Positions 15,337-22,149 of a DNA stretch of 32,721 nucleotides are shown one piece after another (position 1 is the first letter of the stretch; every line of letters begins with the position of its first letter). The stretch is taken from positions 1-32,721 of the forward strand of contig JAJPJW010000209.1 of the NCBI GenBank assembly GCA_021324075.1, written 5' to 3'. The position numbers and the translations under genes were made by a program. Under the pieces are notes generated by a model, which saw only the letters and a list, made by a program, of their open reading frames with translations, did not search any database and had not been told where the DNA came from. The stretch comes from Pseudomonadota bacterium. Lineage in GTDB: Bacteria > Oederibacteriota > Muellerivitia > Muellerivitales > Muellerivitaceae.

Positions 15337-16524
15337 ATGAAACCCTATGACGTCATCATCCTTGGGGGCGGCGCGGCGGGCCTGATGTGCGCCCGTGAAG
15401 CCGCCGCGCGGGGCCGGAAAGTCCTCGTCTTGGAGCAAAACCCCAAACCTGCCCCGAAGATCCTGGTTTCCGGAGGCGGCCGCTGCAACTTCACCAACCT
15501 CCACGCCACTCCGGCCAACTATGTCACGACGAATCCCTCTTTCGTCCCGGCCGTCTTCTCGCGGTTCACCCCGAAGGATTTCATCGCCCTGGTCCAATCG
15601 CGGTCTATTCCCTACCACGAAAAGAAGGACGGCCAGTTGTTCTGCGACAAGAGCGCCAAGGATATCATCGAACTCTTGGTCACCCGGGCCGGCGAAAAGG
15701 GTGTGCAAATCCTGCTGGGACAAAAGGTGGGAGAGATAACCCATTCGGAAGACTCTTTTATCATCCGCTCAAGCGAAGAAATCTTTTCAGCCCAGCGGCT
15801 GGTAGTCGCCACCGGGGGATTGTCCTGGCCCCAACTGGGCGCTTCCGACCTGGGCTTTAAAATCGCCAACCAATTCGGCCTGAAAATAATTAAACCTTCC
15901 CCCGCCCTGGTAGGGCTGGCCTTCCCGGAAAGGGAAATGGACCGCTTCAAGGATTTGGCGGGTATCCACCTTCGCGTAGGCGTTTCCTGCGGGGATTGGA
16001 ACCTGGTGGAAGACCTCATGATCACCCACAAGGGGCTCAGCGGCCCCGTGATGCTCAACGCTTCCCTTTATTGGAATCCGGGGCAGGAAATCACGGTCAA
16101 CTGGGTGCCCGAATTCACCGTTGAATCAACCTATGACCAATTGAAGAAAGACAGGGCCGCGGGAGGCCGGGGCAAGTTCCGCGTCTGGTTTTCCGAGCGC
16201 ATCCCCCGCCGGCTGGCCGAACGCATCGCCTGGAATGCCGAAGCCCGGGGAGCTTGGTCAGCCCTTTCCGATGAACGGCTTTTGGCCCTGGCCCGTGACA
16301 TTCATGCCTACCGCTTCATTCCGGCCGGCACTTTCGGCTACCGGATGGCCGAGGTGATGAAGGGCGGCGTGGACACCCGGGAGATTTCCCGCGAGACGAT
16401 GGAAGCCAAAAAAGTACCCGGCCTCTTTTTCATTGGTGAGGTGCTGGACGTAACGGGGCAACTCGGTGGGTTTAATTTCCAGTGGGCCTGGGCCTCGGGT
16501 TTTGTGGCCGGCCAAGCCGTTTAA
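15337..16524 (+). CDS. BaiN/HI0933-family FAD-dependent oxidoreductase
   Basis: 395 residues. Flavoprotein with an N-terminal dinucleotide-binding motif GGGAAGL (10-16) and the family hallmark SGGGRCNFTN (45-54); the C-terminus has FFIGEVLDVTGQLGGFN, the second FAD contact. Family members include BaiN, reported to act in bile-acid dehydroxylation, and RdsA; most are of unknown substrate, so no specific reaction can be given. The frame is open upstream to 14782, antisense to the livK-like gene, but the FAD motif begins 10 residues after ATG 15337 as in relatives, so this start is preferred. It is divergent from livK and convergent with the DHFR-like gene. Confidence 0.88.
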   Translation: MKPYDVIILGGGAAGLMCAREAAARGRKVLVLEQNPKPAPKILVSGGGRCNFTNLHATPANYVTTNPSFVPAVFSRFTPKDFIALVQSRSIPYHEKKDGQLFCDKSAKDIIELLVTRAGEKGVQILLGQKVGEITHSEDSFIIRSSEEIFSAQRLVVATGGLSWPQLGASDLGFKIANQFGLKIIKPSPALVGLAFPEREMDRFKDLAGIHLRVGVSCGDWNLVEDLMITHKGLSGPVMLNASLYWNPGQEITVNWVPEFTVESTYDQLKKDRAAGGRGKFRVWFSERIPRRLAERIAWNAEARGAWSALSDERLLALARDIHAYRFIPAGTFGYRMAEVMKGGVDTREISRETMEAKKVPGLFFIGEVLDVTGQLGGFNFQWAWASGFVAGQAV

Positions 16525-16542
16525 AAAGGCCGGACGACACGC

Positions 16543-17097
16543 TTATTTCTTTGCCGGCTCGTAATAAAGAACCACGGCACCGGAGCCGAACGTTTCTGTT
16601 TTTAAGAGCTTGAGGTCGATTCTCTCCTTGATGTCCTTGAACAATGTCAGACCATTTCCCAAAAGGATCGACATAAGGCCGATTTGGAATTCATCGACCA
16701 GGCCAAGTTGCGCGAAGGCGACGATCAAACTGCGGCTCCCAACCAGGATGTTTTTGCCCTTTTGCCGCTTGAGCTTCAAGATTTCCTCTTTATCGATCTT
16801 CTTTTTCAACGTTGAGTTTTTCCATACGACGTCTTTCAACGTTCGGGAATAAACGATTTTCGGGATGTTGTCGATCAATACCGCGAATTCATTCTCCACT
16901 TTACCGCCGTTACGGTTTTTTGCGACAGATGGCCAGAAGCTTTCCATCAGTTGGTAGGTCGTCCTCCCGTAGATGAGGGTGTCCGCGTTGCTTAAGAGGT
17001 CGTTGTAATGTTGGTGCAATCCCTTGGCCGGGACCATGGCCGTGTGGTCGCAAAATCCGTCCAGTGTCATATTCAACGCCGCGATCAGTTTTCTCAT
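16543..17097 (-). CDS. Dihydrofolate-reductase-like protein (RibD C-terminal domain family)
   Basis: 184 residues. Begins MRKLIAALNMTLDGF, as in the stand-alone RibD_C/DHFR-like family, with LIYGRTTYQLMESFWP at 41-56 and a late ILVGSRSLIVAFAQLGLVDEF plus LLGNGLTLF segment, all typical. Probably an NAD(P)H-dependent reductase; substrate unknown. ATG 17097 is preceded by GGGGGAG with a 6-base spacer, so the in-frame TTG at 17112 is not needed. It is transcribed away from a tetR gene, and the shared 69-base gap holds an operator-like palindrome over its predicted promoter, so it is probably the regulated target. Its base composition is clearly more AT-rich than its neighbours, which suggests recent acquisition. 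Confidence 0.85.
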   Translation of the reverse strand: MRKLIAALNMTLDGFCDHTAMVPAKGLHQHYNDLLSNADTLIYGRTTYQLMESFWPSVAKNRNGGKVENEFAVLIDNIPKIVYSRTLKDVVWKNSTLKKKIDKEEILKLKRQKGKNILVGSRSLIVAFAQLGLVDEFQIGLMSILLGNGLTLFKDIKERIDLKLLKTETFGSGAVVLYYEPAKK

Positions 17098-17126
17098 GAA
17101 AGACTCCCCCAAAATTGGTTTTTAAA

Positions 17127-17146
17127 ATTGTACCATTCAGTACAAT
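17127..17146. promoter_or_regulatory. TetR operator candidate
   Basis: Perfect inverted repeat ATTGTAC-6-GTACAAT, two 7-bp arms, placed between the divergent DHFR-like and tetR genes. It covers the -10 box of the promoter toward the DHFR-like gene and lies just upstream of the tetR -10 box. Size and position fit binding by the neighbouring TetR-type protein. Confidence 0.7.
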
Positions 17147-17154
17147 CAATTCAA
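17127..17154 (-). promoter_or_regulatory. Promoter of the DHFR-like gene
   Basis: On the minus strand TTGAAT (17149-17154), 16-bp spacer, TACAAT (17127-17132). The -10 box is the left arm of the operator palindrome, so repressor binding would block this promoter. Confidence 0.55.
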
Positions 17155-17155
17155 G

Positions 17156-17161
17156 TATAAT
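17156..17161 (+). promoter_or_regulatory. -10 box of tetR, near-leaderless
   Basis: Perfect TATAAT with only 5 bases between it and the ATG at 17167. Transcription would start at or next to the A of the ATG. No convincing -35 hexamer at normal spacing and no Shine-Dalgarno sequence is seen. Confidence 0.5.
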
Positions 17162-17166
17162 GAGCC

Positions 17167-17760
17167 ATGGCCAAATCCGACACCCGTCTCAAAATGATTC
17201 AAACGGCCGCCGACCTTTTCCACCGGCAAGGCGTGAACGCGACCAGCGTCGACCAGATCCTGGCCAAATCGGGGACCGGCAAAAGCCAGTTTTCGCACTA
17301 CTTCAAAACCAAGAACGGCCTCATCCAAGCCTCGCTCAAATACCTGCATGAGATTGTCCGCGAAGGCAAAACACCCACCGGCTACAACGTCAAAACTTGG
17401 AAGGACATGGAACAGTGGTTTCAGAAATATATTGATTTTCAGAAGTCGGTCGATTTTGAGCGCTCTTGCCCCATCGGTACGATCGGCAACGATATTTCGA
17501 GCGGTCAACCTTATTTGCGAAGGGAGGTCATCGCCTTTTTTGAATGGGGCCGTGGCCAGCTGGTCCAATTTTTCGGGGATCGGAAGACGGCAGGTGAATT
17601 AATCCCGGAAGCCGACCCGGAAGCCTTGGCCGACTTTTGCATTTCGATCATGGAAGGCGGAATGTTATTAACGAAAATGCAGGGCAACACCCACATGTTC
17701 GAAAATGCCGCAAAACAAGCCCTTGCCCACCTAAAGAGTCTCCGTAAAAAGAAGACCTGA
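17167..17760 (+). CDS. TetR-family transcriptional repressor
   Basis: 197 residues. N-terminal TetR helix-turn-helix at about residues 7-55: AADLFHRQGVNATSVDQILAKSG, then GKSQFSHYFKTKNGL. The ligand domain contains FERSCPIGTIGND (residues about 97-109), a pattern common in the YxaF/AcuR-like TetR branch, in which a Cys-Pro lies near the ligand pocket. A small electrophilic or quinone-type ligand is possible but not shown. It is divergent from the DHFR-like reductase and probably represses that gene and itself through the palindrome at 17127-17146. The -10 box is placed so that the mRNA would start at or near its ATG. AT-richer than its neighbours. Confidence 0.88.
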   Translation: MAKSDTRLKMIQTAADLFHRQGVNATSVDQILAKSGTGKSQFSHYFKTKNGLIQASLKYLHEIVREGKTPTGYNVKTWKDMEQWFQKYIDFQKSVDFERSCPIGTIGNDISSGQPYLRREVIAFFEWGRGQLVQFFGDRKTAGELIPEADPEALADFCISIMEGGMLLTKMQGNTHMFENAAKQALAHLKSLRKKKT

Positions 17761-17831
17761 GCGTCCCGCCTTTTTTCCTGTTTAATTCACATCCCCGCCG
17801 TCACAGGCCGGGTAAAAAATTTCCGGCAGGG

Positions 17832-19166
17832 CTACCTTCCGTCGAATTCCACCACCAGCCGGTCCGGGAAGGGGCCGTCGTAATGGATCTGGCCTTCCTC
17901 GCCCGGTGCCCGGCGCAGGCCCTTCAAGGCGACGACGCTTTTCAAAAGGGCCGGCACCTGGACCCGGTTGATGGGTTCGCCGAAACAGCGGTGTTGCCCG
18001 TAGCCGAAAATAATGTAGGACTCGTAAGGCCGGTCGGTCCGGAATTCCTCCGGGTGGGGGAAGACCTCCGGGTCCATCATGCCGCCCAGGGTCATGGCGA
18101 AAACCTCGCTTCCCGCGGGGATCAGCGCCTGGCGCGGCGTGCCCGCCGCCAGGGTGTAATCCTTCTCGCAATGCCGCAGCAGCAGGGGGTTCAAGGGGTG
18201 GAACCGGAGCGCCTCGAAGACATAGGCCGAAAAGAGCGCGTCGTTCCCCGCTAAGGCGGCCTGGCGGGCGCCTTCCAGTTGGTCGGGCCTCTTCAAGAGC
18301 TCGTCCAGGGCCTGGGAAGCCGCCGTGCAGGTCGTGTCCACCGCCCCCACCACGACCCCGCCGACGTTGCGGCCGACCCCTTCGTCGTCCAGCCGGGTCT
18401 CGGGCTGGGCCTGCAGCGCCAGCAGGCGGGTCAGGAAATCGTCCGGCGCCCGGCCCTGGGCCATCAGGGCCTTGCGGGCCATGATCCAGGAACCCAAATA
18501 GGCCTTCATTTCGGCGGAGGATTGTTCGGCCGCCTGGGCCACCTGGGGGTCATTGGAGAAGTTGAGGAAGATTTCCCAGAAGATGGTCCTCATCCATCGC
18601 ATCTGGGTGGGCTCGTCGGGCCCCGGCACGCCGAAATAGCGGGAAACCAGGCGGGCGGGCACCTGGCGGAAAAGCCCGCCCGCCACGTCCATCCGCCCCT
18701 GGGGCAGGGCCTGGGTGATGATCGCCTCCGTGGATTCCCGGTCGAACTCCCGGATGCGGGCGAAGTCGTCGGGATGGATGGCCGCGTGCAGGATGCCGGC
18801 TTCCCGGCGGTATTGGGGGGTGTCTTCCATGCCCAGGATGAAATCCCCGCTGGTGCGGCGCATCTTGTCGGCATAGATGGAAGCGACGGTGAAGTTGCCG
18901 TTCGCCTTGAGGACCTCCAATACGTCGGCGTATTTGGTCACAAAGGCCTTCTGGCCCACCACCAAGTTGGGGCGCAGGCGCTGGAGGTCCTCCAGGAGCA
19001 TCCGCAGGACTTCGGGCCGGGCGATCCAGGCGGCGATTTCTTTTTTCACCATCTCGGCCAGGTTGGAAAGGTCCTGGAGCAGCTTTTCACCCTCGCGGAA
19101 GGCCCCGCGGAAAAAGCCGGCCAACTCCCCTTCGGCTTCGTGAAGCTTGTCGGAAAAGGAACCCAC
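17832..19166 (-). CDS. Cytochrome P450
   Basis: 444 residues from GTG 19166. Heme-thiolate monooxygenase fold. The heme-binding loop is FGYGQHRCFGE with C394; the K-helix motif is EALR (318-321); the I-helix has GAVDTT (274-279), with an acidic residue and Thr as in oxygen-activating P450s. No membrane anchor and no fused reductase; no ferredoxin or ferredoxin reductase is in the window, so its electron source is unknown and use of peroxide is possible. AGGAGGTG (19171-19178) lies just before GTG 19166; the in-frame TTG at 19181 would overlap this ribosome site and is rejected. It is the third gene of an operon, close behind the DyP peroxidase. Substrate unknown. Sequence is distant from classic bacterial families as far as I can recall. 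Confidence 0.9.
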   Translation of the reverse strand: MGSFSDKLHEAEGELAGFFRGAFREGEKLLQDLSNLAEMVKKEIAAWIARPEVLRMLLEDLQRLRPNLVVGQKAFVTKYADVLEVLKANGNFTVASIYADKMRRTSGDFILGMEDTPQYRREAGILHAAIHPDDFARIREFDRESTEAIITQALPQGRMDVAGGLFRQVPARLVSRYFGVPGPDEPTQMRWMRTIFWEIFLNFSNDPQVAQAAEQSSAEMKAYLGSWIMARKALMAQGRAPDDFLTRLLALQAQPETRLDDEGVGRNVGGVVVGAVDTTCTAASQALDELLKRPDQLEGARQAALAGNDALFSAYVFEALRFHPLNPLLLRHCEKDYTLAAGTPRQALIPAGSEVFAMTLGGMMDPEVFPHPEEFRTDRPYESYIIFGYGQHRCFGEPINRVQVPALLKSVVALKGLRRAPGEEGQIHYDGPFPDRLVVEFDGR

Positions 19167-19187
19167 GGAACACCTCCTCAAGGAAAA

Positions 19188-20633
19188 CTAAAGCTGGGAA
19201 AAGTACTGGATCGCCCGGATGCCCGGGAGGAAAAAATAAGCCCCGCCCCTCACCTTCACGAACCGGGCCATCCCCGAGAGCACCTGGCGGTAATGGCCCT
19301 GGGGAATCACCATCTGGCTGGAGGCGGTGCCGTCATTGGCGCCCACCACCGGGTCCTTGCCGTCGGAGAGCCCGTCGAACTTGGGATTGTTCAGCCAGGT
19401 TTGTTGGATGAACTCGAACTGCCGGCTAATGTTGGCGTTCAGGCAGATGAAAAGCAGGCCCCTTTCCCCGGGGGCTTCCTTGACCTGGAGCGGGTGGTCG
19501 ATGTAGTCGCCGTAAGGGCGGCCCCGCCGTAAAATGCGGTGCCGGTTGACCATGGTCAGGGATTTTTGGCGCTCATCCTCGTTCTGCACCCCGATGTTGT
19601 GGAGCGAATCCCGGGGGTTGGCCCGGCGGATATGGGATCCGACCGGGCATCTCAGGCCCTGGTCGTCCGTGGAGTTGTATTGGAAGTCGTTGCGGGGCTG
19701 GTAATTTTTTTGCCTCTCGCCTTCGTCCTGCTGGGGGGAAAGCTCCAGGGGCGCCCCGCTCGGCCAGCGGCCCACGCTTTTGGAGGCCAGGTAGTCGGCA
19801 CTGGCCTTTCCCGTGGGGTTTCCCCGTTTGTCCGCCTCCCCCTTGAAATAGTTCCAGAACCCAAGCACGTCCTGGGCCAGTACCCGGAAGACCAGATAGG
19901 TGCCGTTGCGGCCCAGGTCCTTGCGGGAATCCTGCGGCGAAGCCACGGGCAGGATATTTTGAGGGTCCTTTGAGGCGGGCAGGAGGGGCGAAAGGGGGAT
20001 CTTGGAGAACTGGTTCTCATAGCCCAGGATGAAATCCCCGGCCTTGATCTCCGCCACTTCGCCGTTGAGCGGCTGGCCTGTGCCCTCCACGACCGGTTGG
20101 GAGATGCCGTCGCGGAAGCCGAAATGTTCCTTGTTGTCGTCCCGCTTCAGGCCCTCCTGCTGGAAAACCACCTTGAGGCCCGACGAGGCGAACACCGTTT
20201 CTTGTTCCAGGGCCAGCTTTTCCAAGTCGGCCTTATTCCCCGCGTAGACCATGAGAAGGGCGTGCACTTCCTCGTTGTTCGGCCCGCCCAGGGCCCAGGT
20301 ACCCGGTCCGCTGTCCTCCGTATCCCCCAGGACACGGGCCTTCTGGGGATCGGCCATGCCCTGCTGGAACTCGTCGGAAAAATAAAGCCCATAGTCCTCC
20401 GAAAGTCCCAAGACCCGGGTGCCCCGGTAGGTCAGGGCCAGGTTGAGGGCGCTGGCAGGCGCCGGTTTCTGGCGGAATTGGGCGGCGGTGGCGACGGCCT
20501 TTGCCGTCTTCCCCATCCAGGCCTTGGCCAGGGCGGGTTCCTCGATTTTCAGGAAAAAGTAACGGGAGGCGGGCAGGTGGTCGTAACCGTCCAGCAGGAT
20601 GCCCTGGATATCCTTGAACTCGAGGCCGGCCAT
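19188..20633 (-). CDS. DyP-type heme peroxidase
   Basis: 481 residues. Two ferredoxin-like halves. The hallmark GxxDG motif is present as GFRDGISQP (172-180) with D175 as the peroxide-activating acid; the proximal heme ligand is H334 in CPVGSHIRRANPRD; the distal arginine region is NRHRILRRGRPYG (363-375). All catalytic residues are kept. There is no Tat or Sec signal and no encapsulin-targeting tail that I recognise, so it is probably cytoplasmic. The length and the insertions around 181-320 fit the larger (class C/D or V) DyPs. AGGAGG lies 4 bases before the ATG. It is the middle gene of the operon: 32 bases after the two-repeat membrane protein and 21 bases before the P450 start. Confidence 0.93.
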   Translation of the reverse strand: MAGLEFKDIQGILLDGYDHLPASRYFFLKIEEPALAKAWMGKTAKAVATAAQFRQKPAPASALNLALTYRGTRVLGLSEDYGLYFSDEFQQGMADPQKARVLGDTEDSGPGTWALGGPNNEEVHALLMVYAGNKADLEKLALEQETVFASSGLKVVFQQEGLKRDDNKEHFGFRDGISQPVVEGTGQPLNGEVAEIKAGDFILGYENQFSKIPLSPLLPASKDPQNILPVASPQDSRKDLGRNGTYLVFRVLAQDVLGFWNYFKGEADKRGNPTGKASADYLASKSVGRWPSGAPLELSPQQDEGERQKNYQPRNDFQYNSTDDQGLRCPVGSHIRRANPRDSLHNIGVQNEDERQKSLTMVNRHRILRRGRPYGDYIDHPLQVKEAPGERGLLFICLNANISRQFEFIQQTWLNNPKFDGLSDGKDPVVGANDGTASSQMVIPQGHYRQVLSGMARFVKVRGGAYFFLPGIRAIQYFSQL

Positions 20634-20665
20634 GCTTCCTCCTTAAAAAAATCAGGGCAAAGCCC

Positions 20666-21955
20666 TTAAAACCGGGCGAGCCAATTTTCGGCCTCGGTGG
20701 GGGACAGGGTCCCCTCCAGGCCCTCGCGGATGGCGACGTTGTTGAAGATGTTGCGCACCGATTCCTGCGCGTGGGCGCTGTACCAAAACTGGGTTTCGAT
20801 CTGGTGCCGCCGGGTCCAGCCCTTGAACTCCTCCTCATAGGCCGCGCCGCTCTGGAAGAGGCCGACCAGGAACCAGGTCTTGGGGAAATTCAGGGTGTTG
20901 CTCCATACGCCCGTCAGGCCCGCGTTGGCCTTGTCGATGAAATCCCCCAGGTAGCTTTCCCAGCTTCCGTCGAAATTGCTCATGAAAAGAACGCGCCGGC
21001 TTTCCCGCAGGATGACCCACCGGGCGAAGTGGATGCTGGGGATGCCGCCCAGGTCCCCCTTGTTGAAGCAGATCTTGGCCAGCAGGTTGATGCCCCAGAA
21101 GACGAGCCGCAGCAGGTGGAAACGGAGCGGCCCGGGCTTGATGCGGACGATGTGGGTCAGCTGGTTCTGGACGATCCGGTCTTCCACGCGGACCAGCTCC
21201 CCTGAGCCGTTGAAGGGCGTGGGCGGGTCGGCCGGGTCCATGATTTCCTTGAGCCGCAGGTAAAGCAGGAAGACCACCAGTAGGGCGAGCAGACTGTAGT
21301 CCAGCCGGGGGTCCCACTGGTAAAGCGCGACGGCCAGGGCCAGCAGGGCCAACCCCGCCAGGAGGCCGATCCGGTTTAAGTCGATCGAAAAAGGTTTTTT
21401 CACCACCGGGAGCAGGGGTTCTTCCTTCAAACCCTCTGCCCGGATACTCGCGTAGGGAAGGCTGGAAGCGCCCTGGTCCATCCCCAGGAGCTTCTCGATC
21501 CTTTCCCGGATGCGCGTGTTCTGGCGCACCTTCTCCAGGGTCTGGCCGCGGTAGGCGATATAGAAGGCTTCATAAGGGATGGAGCGTTGATCGATGAAGG
21601 AACGGAAGGCCGGATAGTCCTTCACGCCCCCGTCCGGGTAGCCTTCGCAATGGCCCCAAATGCGGTCCAGGGCCGGGCCGCCGATGTCGATCATCTCCCG
21701 GAGGTGGCCGTCCAGGTCGCCGTCGTAATTGCTCTCAAAGGCCAAAAGGGGGTCGTCCTGGTCCCCCGTGTCCACGTCCACTCCGTCGATCACGATGAAC
21801 CGGCAGAAGTGGATCAACCTGGATTTCCCCAGGGGAAGCTGCGGGTTGGTCTCCGGATTTTCGCCCATCCCCCGCAGGAAAGTCTTGAGGCCCTCCAGGC
21901 TGGAGGAATCCTGCGCGCGAAGGGGGGCGATCACGGTGAGGGCTTTTTGATCCAT
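20666..21955 (-). CDS. Unknown two-repeat membrane protein, first gene of the DyP-P450 operon
   Basis: 429 residues, no named family recognised. It consists of two related soluble modules on either side of a membrane hairpin. Module 1 (about 45-158) contains LIHFCRFIVI, FESNYDG (73-79) and YIAYRGQTLEKVRQNTRIRE. Module 2 (about 305-412) contains SIHFARWVIL, FMSNFDG (324-330) and YSAHAQESVRNIFNNVAIRE. The order and spacing are the same, so the gene arose by internal duplication. Two strong hydrophobic segments (about 194-213 and 219-235) lie between them; a further hydrophobic stretch is near 279-295. Strand-helix order with the SNxDG turn suggests a ferredoxin-like fold, possibly distantly related to the DyP fold (inference). 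Transcribed from a good promoter at 22019-22047. May anchor the DyP and P450 at the membrane or serve as their partner. Confidence 0.7.
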   Translation of the reverse strand: MDQKALTVIAPLRAQDSSSLEGLKTFLRGMGENPETNPQLPLGKSRLIHFCRFIVIDGVDVDTGDQDDPLLAFESNYDGDLDGHLREMIDIGGPALDRIWGHCEGYPDGGVKDYPAFRSFIDQRSIPYEAFYIAYRGQTLEKVRQNTRIRERIEKLLGMDQGASSLPYASIRAEGLKEEPLLPVVKKPFSIDLNRIGLLAGLALLALAVALYQWDPRLDYSLLALLVVFLLYLRLKEIMDPADPPTPFNGSGELVRVEDRIVQNQLTHIVRIKPGPLRFHLLRLVFWGINLLAKICFNKGDLGGIPSIHFARWVILRESRRVLFMSNFDGSWESYLGDFIDKANAGLTGVWSNTLNFPKTWFLVGLFQSGAAYEEEFKGWTRRHQIETQFWYSAHAQESVRNIFNNVAIREGLEGTLSPTEAENWLARF

Positions 21956-22018
21956 GGTTGTCTTTCATACGAACGGCCCGATAGTCTCAAATGACGGGAA
22001 AAGTTTTCGAGTGCGGTT

Positions 22019-22047
22019 ACTATATCGGCCGCAACAAGGGGGGTCAA
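22019..22047 (-). promoter_or_regulatory. Promoter of the two-repeat protein / DyP / P450 operon
   Basis: On the minus strand TTGACC (22042-22047), ideal 17-bp spacer, TATAGT (22019-22024). Transcription would start near 22012, giving a leader of about 57 bases. The next 100 bases upstream are AT-rich and hold no gene. Confidence 0.65.
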
Positions 22048-22149
22048 TTTTTCACTGGTAACTTTTACGGAACGAAAATGGTTTTAATGTTGTGACGTGA
22101 AACCACTCGGGGCGGATTTAAAATTGCACAAGAAATTACCGATTCAAAA

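Noticed and set aside
17807-17827. Terminator between tetR and the P450 gene
   Set aside because: GCCGG/CCGGC is only a 5-bp stem with an 11-base A/T loop and no T tract on either side.
19167-19181. TTG start of the P450 gene
   Set aside because: It would overlap the AGGAGGTG ribosome site that serves GTG 19166.
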